A DNA stretch of 49,750 nt from an uncultured Saprospiraceae bacterium (lineage in GTDB: Bacteria; Bacteroidota; Bacteroidia; Chitinophagales; Saprospiraceae), in assembly GCA_937927575.1 (NCBI GenBank), contig CALBEE010000177.1, positions 1-49,750 of the forward strand, in the 5' to 3' direction. This document shows positions 1 through 9,988 of the stretch, one piece after another (the first letter of the stretch is position 1; every line of letters begins with the position of its first letter). The notes under the pieces were generated by a model that ran no database searches, was not told where the DNA came from, and worked only from the letters and a program-made list of their open reading frames with translations. A program made the position numbers and the translations under genes.

Positions 1-2
1 CT

Positions 3-2261
3 AAAGGATGGAATAAGAAGATTATTGACTTCTTAGAATGTGATGATTTGATGGATGTTACGGTCTCCGATGTTACTATACACAATGAAACTATTTGGCT
101 TTGTACAAATCTTGGTCTTATTGAATTGAATGAAAGTAACCCATGTGAATCGTCCTTGTATAAGTTTAACAACCATCAATACATCACAACATATTCAATT
201 AATTTTGAAGGTCACCTACTCGTAACTACTGATGAGTTGGGCCTTTTGGCTTTTAATATTGAAAAAAATAAATTTACTAAACGATTTACTACAGAGGATC
301 AAAATATCCCCCTTTATAGTAATCGGCCTGTTGAAATATTTGATGTTAAAGAGGATATCATCTTGAGCCATCGAAAAAAAGGAATTCAACAGATTCCCAA
401 ATCAATTCTTCGTTCTGATTTACTTTATAATACTATTGAGCAACCTATTGTTCCTAAAAAGATCGCTGCACAAGATTCTATTGTTGTAATTACAGATAGA
501 ACTGGTAGAATGAACATTTTTATAGATGAGATTCTATATGATAATCTACAAATTAACTTTGATGGGATACTTACCGATATAATTGTTGACAAAAGCAATC
601 TTTACTTTTCCGATGAATACACGATATGGAAGTATATTATTGCCGATAAAGAGCTAGTGGTCTTGTTTTCTGACAGAACTAAAAAGATCAATAGGATGTC
701 AATTTTTGAAGATGTGCCTATTCTCATAGCTAATAATAAGTCATATATTCTAGAAAGTCCAATACTAAAAAATCATCCTACAAATAACGAAAATCTTGGA
801 AGTATATATCATAAATTATTTCATCAAGATTTAGAAGTAGTTGCGAAAACTAACCAAGTTGAAATACGTCAGAAAGATTATATTCAAAGCTTAGAAATTG
901 GATCATATATCTATTCTATCATCCACGATGAAATTGACAATCGCTTATTGCTTGGTAGTGGAAAAGGTTTGATAATGATAGACTTAAATACGCTTAAAGT
1001 TACCGCTAAGAGTATTGAGGATGGAAGGGTAGGGAAGATACTAAAGGTGAATTCTAAGAGCTTCATCTTAAACTCTTCTAAAGGACTGTTCTATTTGAGT
1101 AGTAATGAATCGATTAAACGAATTAATAATGGAGAAGAAGTATTAGATTTTGCAATATCAAAAGATCATCTTTTTTACATCGAAGAAGATGGACTCCATA
1201 CTATCCCTCTAGATAGTATAACGAACGAGAATGACATTTCTATTTTTATAGATTCAGCTTCTCACGAGGAAAGTAAACATCCTTCAACCTATCGTTATAG
1301 TTATGATGAAAATCCATTAAGTCTCAAAATATTAAGTGATGATCTGGAATCAAATGAGCATGGATATTTTACCTATCAAATAAAATCAATTCACGTCAAT
1401 CCTATAAAACACGACTATGGAGGGGATCTCAATTTGCCAGGCTTAGTAGAAGGCAATTATACATTGGATATCCAAGGATATAGTTCCGATCTTACCAAGT
1501 CTAATATGCTCACTATAAATGTAAATATCTCCGGTCCATTTTGGCGACAATGGTGGTTCTACATCGCTTCACTATTTGGTGTGTTCTTGATTGCATTTTT
1601 TTATTTTAGGTCAAAAAATAGACGAATTCAAGAAAAATATAAAATAGAGAAAAATATCTCTGACCTGGAACGTGCCGCCCTCCAAGCTCAAATGAATCCA
1701 CACTTTATTTTTAATTGTCTTAACTCCATTCAAGGTTTCATTATGGATAATGATAAAGAGCAAGCGATGGAGTATTTGGGTGGTTTTGCAAAACTTATAA
1801 GAGCCAATTTGAATGCTTCTACATCGGCTAAAATTTCACTTACTGAAGAGCATATTATTTTAAAGAATTATCTAAAACTAGAAAGACTTAGACTTTCTGA
1901 TTCTTTTGAATATGATATTGAGCTACCACAAAATAAAAATGCGGATGATATAATGATTCCTCCAATGCTCATTCAACCCTTTGTAGAGAATGCCGTAATC
2001 CATGGTATGAGGAATGGGATCAAAGACGGTAGGATACTTATAACTTTTAACATTGAAGGACCGATTCTCCATGTTAAAGTCACAGATAATGGAGATTCTA
2101 GTTTGTCACCTGTTCATATACCTGATCACAAATCTGTAGGAGTAGATATTACTCGTAAGAGACTCAATTATATCAATGGATCTAATCAGAATATTAAAAC
2201 TCTAAGTATTGATCATACTTCATTGGGTACTATTGTTAATTTATCCATCTTGTTAGAGTAA
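3..2261 (+). CDS. Propeller-type sensor histidine kinase, LytS/YehU class (5' partial)
   Basis: The reading frame is open from base 3, so the gene begins upstream of the window; the TTG/ATG near base 48-53 is internal. The visible 752 codons hold a long beta-propeller-like sensor region (repeats such as GLIELN, GLLAFN, GLIMIDL), a Y_Y_Y-like segment, one membrane helix at about 515-540 after WRQWWF, then a His_kinase domain (PF06580) with the diagnostic AQMNPHFIFNCLNS, where the His of NPHF is the phosphoacceptor. A HATPase N-box follows (PPMLIQPFVENAVIHG). This architecture is known for Bacteroidota hybrid-less sensors that act with a LytTR response regulator; none is seen here, so its partner is probably upstream. 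The family is clear; the ligand is unknown. Confidence 0.9.
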   Translation, partial: KGWNKKIIDFLECDDLMDVTVSDVTIHNETIWLCTNLGLIELNESNPCESSLYKFNNHQYITTYSINFEGHLLVTTDELGLLAFNIEKNKFTKRFTTEDQNIPLYSNRPVEIFDVKEDIILSHRKKGIQQIPKSILRSDLLYNTIEQPIVPKKIAAQDSIVVITDRTGRMNIFIDEILYDNLQINFDGILTDIIVDKSNLYFSDEYTIWKYIIADKELVVLFSDRTKKINRMSIFEDVPILIANNKSYILESPILKNHPTNNENLGSIYHKLFHQDLEVVAKTNQVEIRQKDYIQSLEIGSYIYSIIHDEIDNRLLLGSGKGLIMIDLNTLKVTAKSIEDGRVGKILKVNSKSFILNSSKGLFYLSSNESIKRINNGEEVLDFAISKDHLFYIEEDGLHTIPLDSITNENDISIFIDSASHEESKHPSTYRYSYDENPLSLKILSDDLESNEHGYFTYQIKSIHVNPIKHDYGGDLNLPGLVEGNYTLDIQGYSSDLTKSNMLTINVNISGPFWRQWWFYIASLFGVFLIAFFYFRSKNRRIQEKYKIEKNISDLERAALQAQMNPHFIFNCLNSIQGFIMDNDKEQAMEYLGGFAKLIRANLNASTSAKISLTEEHIILKNYLKLERLRLSDSFEYDIELPQNKNADDIMIPPMLIQPFVENAVIHGMRNGIKDGRILITFNIEGPILHVKVTDNGDSSLSPVHIPDHKSVGVDITRKRLNYINGSNQNIKTLSIDHTSLGTIVNLSILLE

Positions 2262-2371
2262 CTCTAGCTTTCGTATTCTTCCAGTTACTAGTTCCTTCCA
2301 ACCACATAGAAATGCTTTACTTATGCTAAGGCTTTTCATGCCTACTTTTATTGTAATAAATAGGATATACA

Positions 2372-2662
2372 TTGACGGTTAAAGCAATTATGTGGGATGG
2401 GATGAATAAACTTCATGGTGAGTTAATTCTTGATGAAGTATCTCTTCAATTTCGGTTCAGTGAATTTTCTGAATCAGACCTTCAAATGAATCTACCTTTA
2501 ATAGAAGTTAACTCTGTTATGTATGAGTCAGTATATGGTCTGAATTTGAAAGCACTTAAAATAGGTTCAACCAAAGGAAGTAACAATATTTTTATTCTTG
2601 ATGATCCAACTGAATTCAGGAGACTAATTCTAAATGCGTGTAAAGCCAATTTATTGAAATAA
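2372..2662 (+). CDS. Small GRAM/PH-like domain protein
   Basis: This is a 96-residue soluble protein without signal peptide or membrane helix. The alternating hydrophobic pattern (GELILDEVSLQFRF, then PLIEVNSVMYE and SNNIFILDDPTEFRRLIL) resembles a GRAM/PH-like beta-sandwich ending in a C-terminal helix. The longest start is TTG at 2372; ATG at 2390 would trim six residues. It lies 110 bp behind the sensor kinase on the same strand and may be cotranscribed. No function can be assigned; the fold call is from pattern only. Confidence 0.6.
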   Translation: MTVKAIMWDGMNKLHGELILDEVSLQFRFSEFSESDLQMNLPLIEVNSVMYESVYGLNLKALKIGSTKGSNNIFILDDPTEFRRLILNACKANLLK

Positions 2663-2745
2663 TTACACCCGAATCTATAGGATGATTTATTCGATTAGAA
2701 TGATGAATTATTAATTTTTATTTAGTAACACAAAAAACAAACGTA

Positions 2746-5700
2746 ATGAAAAATTTATTTATAATCCCTTTGTTGGGACTGGCATTGCTATGTCATTGTC
2801 AAACCATTATTGACATAAACTCTAGTGGTTTAGGTTCGGATGCCGCAAATCTTACTGTGTTTGAAGGCAAAGTATATTTTTCTGCAGATGACGGTGTCAA
2901 TGGACAGGGCATCTACTTTATGGATAATAATTCACTACCTACAAGGCTTAGCCCAGGTCTGTTCGAAAATCCGAGCGAGTTCACTGTTCTTGATGATAGG
3001 CTTTATTTTTCTAGTGGCCCTTTTCAATTACGGCAACTATATTGTATTGAAAGCTCTAATACTAATCTAATAGTTGAAATTGATAATTCAACAGGAAGAC
3101 CTGCAGAGTTGATTGCTCATGATGGTATGCATTATTTTGTAAATCAGGATGCTGTCTATCGTATTTCACCGAACTCATACGAAGCGTTTTCGATTGGCTC
3201 TACTAATGGGATGACAATTTCTTCTGGTATGCCGAATTCTACAGATATGGATCGCAAATATATTTTTGTTGCTTCGGATAAATTGTTTTTTAATACAGCT
3301 AACGGTATTTATTTTATTGATTTATTACAATTTACTGGTGCTCAATTGGTGATAAATAGTAATAATTATGAATACGAAGTAGGACCTCCTGGCGGTGGTG
3401 ATTATGCAGGTTATTATGTTGGAGATAAAGTAGTATATAGAAATATTGGTGTTGGAATGGATAGTGAAATTTTATTGATTGATGCTAGTAGTCCTTCTCC
3501 GTCAGTAGCTTTCATTGACCTTAGTAATGCCACATCCAGTAGACCTACTTTTTTTATAGAAAGCCAAGGTATTTTATTTTTTACAGCTTTTAATGATGAT
3601 GAAAATATGAATGTGATATGGTATATGGATGATTCAGCATCTACTATATCTGATTTCAATTATATTCTAGGTGTCCAATCAGCGCAAAATAATTCTAGCG
3701 GTGCTTCTAATGATCCATTCATTAAAGTTAGTAATGAATTGTTTCATTTTAGAAATAGAATTGATGTGGTAAATGGTATTCCAAATGTTTCTCAGATTGA
3801 GGAATGCTTTACCTATCCATACTTTAATCATCAAGTGATGAGTTATGCAGCGGATTATTATTATATAGGCTGTTGTTTTGATTTATTTAGATGCAATGAT
3901 GGTGAAACGGAACAGCTGACCTGCGTTGGAGGCATAGATAATGCTATTGGTAAGTTCGTATTGCTAGACGATAAGTTTTATCTCATTTCCCCAACGTCAC
4001 CCAATTTTGCTGTTGAATTATTACGATGGCCTGAGGATCAAGGAAATGGAATATGTCAGGAAAATTGTGAAAATGATTCTGAAGCGCCCTCTTGTAATGG
4101 AAATAATTTTAACGTGCAATTAGATCCTGGTCAAAATTACTATACTTTCGATATTAATGATTTTGCATCTGACGAATGTACTCCGATATTAACCTATGAG
4201 AATGCAAGTCTAGATCCTAGTACGCCTAATGGTACAACAACTCATTTTTGGAGTGGGAATAACGATCAATTCCCGTGCGGTACATATATAATTACAAGTT
4301 CATTTCCTTTTGATGACGCTGGAAATTTTAATGATTGTGCGTTTACTTTTACAGTTGAATGTTCGATGGATACATGTAATAATGTTGCAATGCATTTTGA
4401 TGGAGTTGATGATTACATAGAACTAGATTCTCCGTTTAATTCGGATCAGGACTATACTATAGAATTGTGGGTGAAGTCCGAAAGTAACTCAACGGGGGCA
4501 TGTTCGAATAATACTTCTTCTAATCTAGATTGGATATTAGCTTTTGAAGATAATGATTTGGGGATAGTAGATTGTGCTGATGGCTATCGAGTAGTATTTG
4601 CACCATTATGTCCTTCTGGCAATAACCTTTGTAGTAGTTTGTCAACACAACCTTTAAATGATGGATCTTGGCACCATTTAGCAATTTCAGAGGGATCTGT
4701 TGGGGGCTTTAGGGTATACTATGATGGTGTGAAATTCACTAATTTTTCTAATGCTGCCTATGACCTAAGTGGAAAAATAAGATTAGGTAGCCAGTTTGGG
4801 AACCAAGCGGGAAACAAATTTAAAGGTAAAATGGATGAATTTAGAATCTGGAATTATATAAGGTCTGAAGAGGAAATTTTGGAAAACTATAATTGTAAAA
4901 TTGATCCTGAAAGTGCTGGATTAGTTACTTATTATGATTTTTCTGATGGTGATTCGCAAATGGATAATCAAAGTGTTAGTCAAGTCACCGATCTAGTTGG
5001 TAATGATCAAAACGGTGTATTAAATAACTTTAACTTGTTAGGTAATTTTTCAAATTTTATTGAAGGTAATGATAATCTATGCAATATGTGTGGTGACGAA
5101 TGTACTAACGATACCATCCCACCTATTTGCATCTCTCAAAATATCAACTTAAGTTTGGATGACAATGGCATGGCCGTTATAACTCCAGATATGATTGACA
5201 ATGGATCGTCTGATAATTGCTCAGAGGTTATTTTAGCATTGGAGGGTAATACAATTTTTGATTGTAGTCATATCGGCACCAATGAAATAATTTTAATTGT
5301 AGAAGATGAGTCAAACAATCAAGATTCATGTTTAGCAATGATTACGGTCGAAGACAAAACGTCACCAATTATTGATTGTCCTTTATTTGCTGTTAATTAT
5401 GAACTACCACTCTCAGGTATAGTGGAAAGTAGTATCGATGATTATGATATTGAAGTGGATGAAGCATGTAGTTTTAGCATTGAAGGAGTTGCTACTTTAT
5501 CTTGCGCTAATTTGGATTCCAATATAAGTTACATTGATGTGATAGTAACTGATGATGAGGGTAATAGTAGCTCTTGTCAGGTAGGGTTAACAGTATCTGA
5601 TCCTAACGGATATTGTGATTGTTTAGATGATATTACACCGCCAGTTATAAATTGTTTAAATCAAATTATTGAATTTCCGATAAATTCTTCTGGTATTGTA

Positions 5701-7374
5701 GAGGTATCACTAGCTAATCTAATTACAGCTACTGATGATTGTAGTGAGGTTAGTATTTCAGGTGGAAGTGGTGTTTTTAACTGTTCGCATGTTTCTAATG
5801 TTCCTCAGTTTTATACAGTAACAGCGACTAATGAAATAGGATTGCAATCTACTTGTCAACAAGGTTTTTTGATCACAGATCCAGAGGGTTTTTGCCAGCC
5901 ATATACTTGTCTTGATGAAGATTGCCCAACAAATGTAATCGATCTAAGTACTGGTCTAGATAACGATAATATGTTGTTGCCTATTGGCCAATACGTGGGC
6001 AATTGGCAATTGATTGATGGACCAGATCAAGGCCTTAATTATCCTAGACCTGGGTATGTGTTAAATCCTAATTTAGTATGGGATCAGTTGCCGGGAACAC
6101 AATACATTTCACCTTTTCCAAATGCAAGTAACAATCAATCATTTTCTGATCCCTATGTTTTTGAAAGATGTTTTTGTGTTTGCGAGCCAAATGCTACGGT
6201 ACAACTTGATATAGCTGCCTACGTTGATAATTTTATTAACATCGGTCTTTATGATGATCAAGGTAATGTTATTGATGCAGATTTGATTGACTACCAATTA
6301 TCTTCTGATGTTAATACTTTTCTTTCACCAGCCTTTATATCTAATACATCTCACCAACTTAATGCCGGCACATATTGCTTAAGAGCAGAATTGAGAAATG
6401 ATGGCTCTGTAACAATGGGTATGGAGATAAACGCCGTTGTTTCTGGAGCTGGCTTTATCGAGTCAAAATGTTGTTTGCCATATTCTATTATTACTGGGAC
6501 TGTATTTAACGATTTACAATGTGACAGTTTAAATAATCTTAATCAAGATAATGGAATTGAAAACATAGTAGTTTACCTATCTGACGCTAGTGGGACTATC
6601 ATTGCGACATCGACAACTGATCAGCTTGGATATTATGTATTTAATGATGTGCCAGCTGGTGAATTGTATATATCACAGGACCCAATTCCTGACTATTCTT
6701 TGTCATTGGGTAGTGGTGGTTATCAAGTAGTAATGGGACTAAACAATGCACTGGGTGATTTTGATTTTGGTAATTGTATAGTTGAGGATACTTGTTGTGC
6801 GACATCAGAAGAATTGACCAATGAAGTAGAAGCGAGTATAAATAGTTCTATTGTCTCTATAGGTGATGAAGTAGTAATTAGCTTTCCAGATCTATATCCA
6901 TGCCAATATATAAGTAAGATTTGGTGGGGAGATGGACAGGTTGATGTTTTTACACTTCAAGACGTAGTAGCAATGCATAATTACCAATCCAATAGTGTTT
7001 ACCATCTTTCTATAGAGGTATCTGCAGTAGCGTCAGATGGTACTCTATGCCAAACGGATGTAATTGACAAGTGTATAATATTCAAGGATTGCATTTCATC
7101 TACAGAATGGATAGATCCAGAAAATGCTAAGTTCAAAGTATATCCTATTCCATTTCAAGATGCCTTTAATATTGATTTGAGCAGTAATGAAAATGGCTAT
7201 AATTTTTCTCTGTTTAATATTTCTGGTCAATTAGTAAGAGAGGCAGTAGTAGATCAAAATATTATGCAGTATGCCGTAAATGGGGCAAATCTTATTGCTG
7301 GCACTTATATACTCAGATTGCAAGATGTGAATAGCAATACTGTATTGGAAACTAGAATACTGAAGGTTGAATAG
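2746..7374 (+). CDS. Large secreted multidomain protein with type IX secretion sorting domain
   Basis: A 1542-residue extracellular protein. A Sec signal peptide (about residues 1-18) is followed by a propeller-like region of KVYFSADDG / RLYFSSG type repeats (about 20-430) and an HYR-like segment (about 443-540). Next come a LamG/concanavalin-like domain (about 545-760, starting MHFDGVDDYIEL), three HYR-like repeats beginning with D-x-T-(S/P)-P at about 788, 870 and 961, an SdrD B-like domain (about 1248-1345, TGTVFNDLQC), a PKD-like domain (about 1360-1450) and a C-terminal T9SS type A sorting domain (about 1462-1542, VYPIPFQDAFNIDL ... GTYILRL). Export by T9SS and surface anchoring or release follow from the family. 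Many paired cysteines suggest disulfides. An adhesive or matrix role is inference. Confidence 0.9.
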   Translation: MKNLFIIPLLGLALLCHCQTIIDINSSGLGSDAANLTVFEGKVYFSADDGVNGQGIYFMDNNSLPTRLSPGLFENPSEFTVLDDRLYFSSGPFQLRQLYCIESSNTNLIVEIDNSTGRPAELIAHDGMHYFVNQDAVYRISPNSYEAFSIGSTNGMTISSGMPNSTDMDRKYIFVASDKLFFNTANGIYFIDLLQFTGAQLVINSNNYEYEVGPPGGGDYAGYYVGDKVVYRNIGVGMDSEILLIDASSPSPSVAFIDLSNATSSRPTFFIESQGILFFTAFNDDENMNVIWYMDDSASTISDFNYILGVQSAQNNSSGASNDPFIKVSNELFHFRNRIDVVNGIPNVSQIEECFTYPYFNHQVMSYAADYYYIGCCFDLFRCNDGETEQLTCVGGIDNAIGKFVLLDDKFYLISPTSPNFAVELLRWPEDQGNGICQENCENDSEAPSCNGNNFNVQLDPGQNYYTFDINDFASDECTPILTYENASLDPSTPNGTTTHFWSGNNDQFPCGTYIITSSFPFDDAGNFNDCAFTFTVECSMDTCNNVAMHFDGVDDYIELDSPFNSDQDYTIELWVKSESNSTGACSNNTSSNLDWILAFEDNDLGIVDCADGYRVVFAPLCPSGNNLCSSLSTQPLNDGSWHHLAISEGSVGGFRVYYDGVKFTNFSNAAYDLSGKIRLGSQFGNQAGNKFKGKMDEFRIWNYIRSEEEILENYNCKIDPESAGLVTYYDFSDGDSQMDNQSVSQVTDLVGNDQNGVLNNFNLLGNFSNFIEGNDNLCNMCGDECTNDTIPPICISQNINLSLDDNGMAVITPDMIDNGSSDNCSEVILALEGNTIFDCSHIGTNEIILIVEDESNNQDSCLAMITVEDKTSPIIDCPLFAVNYELPLSGIVESSIDDYDIEVDEACSFSIEGVATLSCANLDSNISYIDVIVTDDEGNSSSCQVGLTVSDPNGYCDCLDDITPPVINCLNQIIEFPINSSGIVEVSLANLITATDDCSEVSISGGSGVFNCSHVSNVPQFYTVTATNEIGLQSTCQQGFLITDPEGFCQPYTCLDEDCPTNVIDLSTGLDNDNMLLPIGQYVGNWQLIDGPDQGLNYPRPGYVLNPNLVWDQLPGTQYISPFPNASNNQSFSDPYVFERCFCVCEPNATVQLDIAAYVDNFINIGLYDDQGNVIDADLIDYQLSSDVNTFLSPAFISNTSHQLNAGTYCLRAELRNDGSVTMGMEINAVVSGAGFIESKCCLPYSIITGTVFNDLQCDSLNNLNQDNGIENIVVYLSDASGTIIATSTTDQLGYYVFNDVPAGELYISQDPIPDYSLSLGSGGYQVVMGLNNALGDFDFGNCIVEDTCCATSEELTNEVEASINSSIVSIGDEVVISFPDLYPCQYISKIWWGDGQVDVFTLQDVVAMHNYQSNSVYHLSIEVSAVASDGTLCQTDVIDKCIIFKDCISSTEWIDPENAKFKVYPIPFQDAFNIDLSSNENGYNFSLFNISGQLVREAVVDQNIMQYAVNGANLIAGTYILRLQDVNSNTVLETRILKVE

Positions 7375-7392
7375 TTTTTAAGTTGTGCATTA

Positions 7393-7421
7393 GCTGCCAT
7401 TCTATCTATTTGAATGGCAGC
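7393..7421 (+). terminator. Hairpin after the T9SS cargo gene
   Basis: A perfect 10-bp stem (GCTGCCATTC / GAATGGCAGC) with a 9-nt loop begins 18 bp after the stop codon. There is no strong T-tract, so it may be a terminator or an mRNA 3'-end stabilising stem. Confidence 0.55.
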
Positions 7422-7635
7422 ATAATTAATGCAAACAGAGAGTTAGCATATTTCAATTGCTTCATTATTTATTCTACAAGGAGGGTTGTTCTCTGCGTCT
7501 GATTTATTCTTTATAATTTAAATTATGTCCTGTTTTTTTCAAAAAAAAATAGTAATCAGTATTGAGATAAGATGGTTAGGAATGCAAAATATTCAACATA
7601 AAACAAATTAATATTCATCAATAAAATTTTTAAAA

Positions 7636-8424
7636 ATGAAAAATAAAATAAAATTATTAGGGATCATGTTTATCGCACTATTCTTCTTTTCATGTGGCGA
7701 TGATGATCAAGTCATATCCTGTACTGATGGTATTCTGAATGGATCAGAAATGGGTATAGATTGCGGCGGTACTGATTGTTCGCCGTGTGCAACATGTTTT
7801 GATGGATTATTGAACGGGAGCGAAACTGGAGTAGATTGTGGGGGACCAGATTGTAATGATTGTCCCACTTGTGATGATGGAGAAATGAACGGTAGCGAAA
7901 CAGGAATAGATTGTGGTGGTGACTGCAGTCCATGTTATGGAGTTGGTCTTCCTGGTGAAGCTGGCGGTATAATATTCTACGACAAAGGAGCTGTTACTGA
8001 TGGATGGCAGTATCTAGAAGCGGCAGAAAGTGATTTTGTAACAAATGGAAACCTTTGCTGGGGCTCAATTCAGTATATGACAAATTTAGAAACTGACAAT
8101 AATATAGGAACTGGATTAGAGAATACTACTTCATTAGCAGAAGCCAGTAGCCAAGAGACGATGTACTCTTTAGCTGCAAGTCATATTGAGAATGGTAAGT
8201 TTGATTGGTTCGTACCTTCAAGTGATGAGTTAACTTTAATATATGAGAATAAGGATTTTTTACCAAATCTGAGTAATGGTGGTTCAGAGTGTACACTTTA
8301 TTGGAGCTCAACTTTAGAGCAAATTAGTAATGGAAATTGGCTGGCTAAGTGCATGGATACGTCAACGGGTGAGTTTTTCTTCACTAATCCAAATCAACGG
8401 GTGAGATTGGTAAGAAGGTTTTAA
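7636..8424 (+). CDS. Lipoprotein with three Cys-rich repeats and a DUF1566/Lcl-like domain
   Basis: A 262-residue predicted lipoprotein: a hydrophobic signal ends at Cys20 in FFFSC, followed by GDDD, a usual Bacteroidota surface-lipoprotein pattern. Three near-identical repeats of about 22-24 residues (29-51, 54-76, 79-100) follow the pattern C-x-DG-x2-NGSE-x-G-x-DCGG-x(0-1)-DC-x2-C. Residues 104-262 match a DUF1566/Lcl_C domain: GGIIFYDKG, WQYLEAA, LCWG, WFVPSSDEL, YWSST and a terminal VRLVRRF. The Cys repeats likely form a disulfide-bonded stalk that displays the C-terminal domain on the cell surface. The function is unknown. Confidence 0.85.
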   Translation: MKNKIKLLGIMFIALFFFSCGDDDQVISCTDGILNGSEMGIDCGGTDCSPCATCFDGLLNGSETGVDCGGPDCNDCPTCDDGEMNGSETGIDCGGDCSPCYGVGLPGEAGGIIFYDKGAVTDGWQYLEAAESDFVTNGNLCWGSIQYMTNLETDNNIGTGLENTTSLAEASSQETMYSLAASHIENGKFDWFVPSSDELTLIYENKDFLPNLSNGGSECTLYWSSTLEQISNGNWLAKCMDTSTGEFFFTNPNQRVRLVRRF

Positions 8425-8436
8425 AATTGAAATTAT

Positions 8437-8479
8437 TTATATGAGTACATAGAGGTTTTAACTCTATGTACTCATATAA
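8437..8479. terminator. Perfect 18-bp inverted repeat, probable bidirectional terminator
   Basis: An 18-bp stem without mismatch (8437-8454 with 8462-8479) has a 7-nt loop GTTTTAA and starts 12 bp after the lipoprotein stop. The nearest gene on the other side (corA, minus strand) also ends toward it, so it could serve both directions. No long T-run follows. Confidence 0.6.
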
Positions 8480-8928
8480 TACAGATTATCATATTTGCTA
8501 CAGAGATACGTTAGCGTGGAAGACAATGAGAGAAGACGATTCCTTGAGAAACTAATTAATATCGTCGACATTTTTTTAAATTGTAAAGAAGCAAGGTTTC
8601 ATAAACAAGCACGATGAAAGCTATCTCTATAGTTAATGATAAAACAATTAAAGCGGTCAGTAGTCGTAATCATTTGTGCAAATGTATTTTAAACGTTCAC
8701 GATAGATCGATAATAATTGCTTCGCTAGTAAGAGAATAAATGTCTTTTTATGTTGGGGAAAGGCTTTATATTTAGATTTACATTATAGAAGATCGCTGGT
8801 ATAAATAATTACGATCTTATCCAGCATTACCTTTTTTATGGATCAATAAATTTCCATCAATCTATTATAATTTCTCAACCAAAAACTTACCTGAATTTAA
8901 GTCATTATTTCACTTATACATTTAGCTC
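8480..8928. other. Intergenic stretch without a convincing gene
   Basis: About 450 bp lie between two convergent transcription units. A 41-codon open frame at 8614-8739 (+) has no recognisable features and is not called. A 7-bp inverted repeat AAGATCG / CGATCTT at 8789-8795 and 8812-8818 lies downstream of corA and may be its terminator. I see nothing else. Confidence 0.5.
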
Positions 8929-9978
8929 TTACAACCACTTCTTCTGCTTAAACCACCAAAACATTCCAACAGTAATAACGATCATTGCCGCCCATAATAT
9001 GAAGTAGCCATTTTGGTACTTTAGCTCTGGAATCACTTCGAAGTTCATACCGTATAGTCCTGTAAGAAATGAAAGCGGAACAAATACAGCGGTCACTATT
9101 GTAAGAAACTGCATGATCTTATTCATTTTGAGGCTGATCTCGGATATGTAGAGATCTTGCAGACCTCCGAGGATATCTCTCATCGTATCTGCACTTTCTA
9201 CTATTTGGATGGTATGGTCATATACATCCCTAAGATAGGCTTCGGTTCTGTCATCTATTAATTCTGACTCAGATCTGATAAATTGATTGAGTGCTTCTCT
9301 GAGAGGCACGACAGATTTCCTGATCTTGATGAGATTGACTTTAGTGGCTTGTAGTTGACCTTTGTTGATAGAGTCTACATCATTACTGATGATATCCTCC
9401 ATTTCCTCTAGGGTCTCTTCTACATTATCTATCACATTGAAATAGCGATCTACGATCACATCTATTATCGCGTAGGTAAGATAATCAGATCCTCTTTGTC
9501 GGATTCTTCCTTTACTATTTTGGATTCGCTCTCTTAAGACTTTGAAGACATCATCTTCATGCTCTTGGAATGAGAGGACAAACCCTTTTCCAAAAAAGAG
9601 AGATATGGATTGAGGTTTTACCTCTTTATTCTCATTGCTATACTCAAAAGCCTTCAATGAAATAAAATGACCAGCCTTATACTCGACATAGCTTGGTCTT
9701 TTGTGTACATCTACTATATCCTCCATGGCTAGTGTATGCACGCCAAAACTATCCGCTATGCTCTGTATCAAATTTACATCATGAAGACCCCTGATATCAT
9801 ACCATTGGACGAGCTCTTCATTGGACTGATGGATCGGTAAGGTTTCTCCCTTTTCATATGCTTCTACTTTACAGTTTTCTTCGTCGTATTCTAAGTAAGT
9901 TATTTTTACAGGAATGTCAGTTTTTTCACCAGTATAGATTAACGTACCTGGAGGCAGGCCAATTTTTCTCTTTTTCAT
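8929..9978 (-). CDS. corA: CorA-family magnesium/cobalt transporter
   Basis: A 349-residue CorA-type channel. The long cytoplasmic domain starts MKKRKIGLPPGT, includes the VHKRPSYVEYK region and a long helix (about 150-270), and precedes two C-terminal membrane helices. The signature YGMN follows the first helix (FLTGLYGMNFE), and the basic tail KQKKWL is typical. The frame can be extended 32 codons upstream, but that part overlaps ppk2 and looks non-native, so the ATG at 9978 is chosen. It lies 10 bp behind ppk2 and is surely cotranscribed. The link to PPK2 makes sense because polyphosphate and nucleotides are held as magnesium complexes; that link is inference. Confidence 0.93.
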   Translation of the reverse strand: MKKRKIGLPPGTLIYTGEKTDIPVKITYLEYDEENCKVEAYEKGETLPIHQSNEELVQWYDIRGLHDVNLIQSIADSFGVHTLAMEDIVDVHKRPSYVEYKAGHFISLKAFEYSNENKEVKPQSISLFFGKGFVLSFQEHEDDVFKVLRERIQNSKGRIRQRGSDYLTYAIIDVIVDRYFNVIDNVEETLEEMEDIISNDVDSINKGQLQATKVNLIKIRKSVVPLREALNQFIRSESELIDDRTEAYLRDVYDHTIQIVESADTMRDILGGLQDLYISEISLKMNKIMQFLTIVTAVFVPLSFLTGLYGMNFEVIPELKYQNGYFILWAAMIVITVGMFWWFKQKKWL

Positions 9979-9988
9979 ATATGGAAAA

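Noticed and set aside
7430-7460. ACTCTCT-like box on the minus strand near 7436
   Set aside because: The partner GTGACC is absent 15 nt away.
8614-8739. 41-codon open frame in the 8.5-8.9 kb gap
   Set aside because: Short, no family resemblance and no regulatory support.
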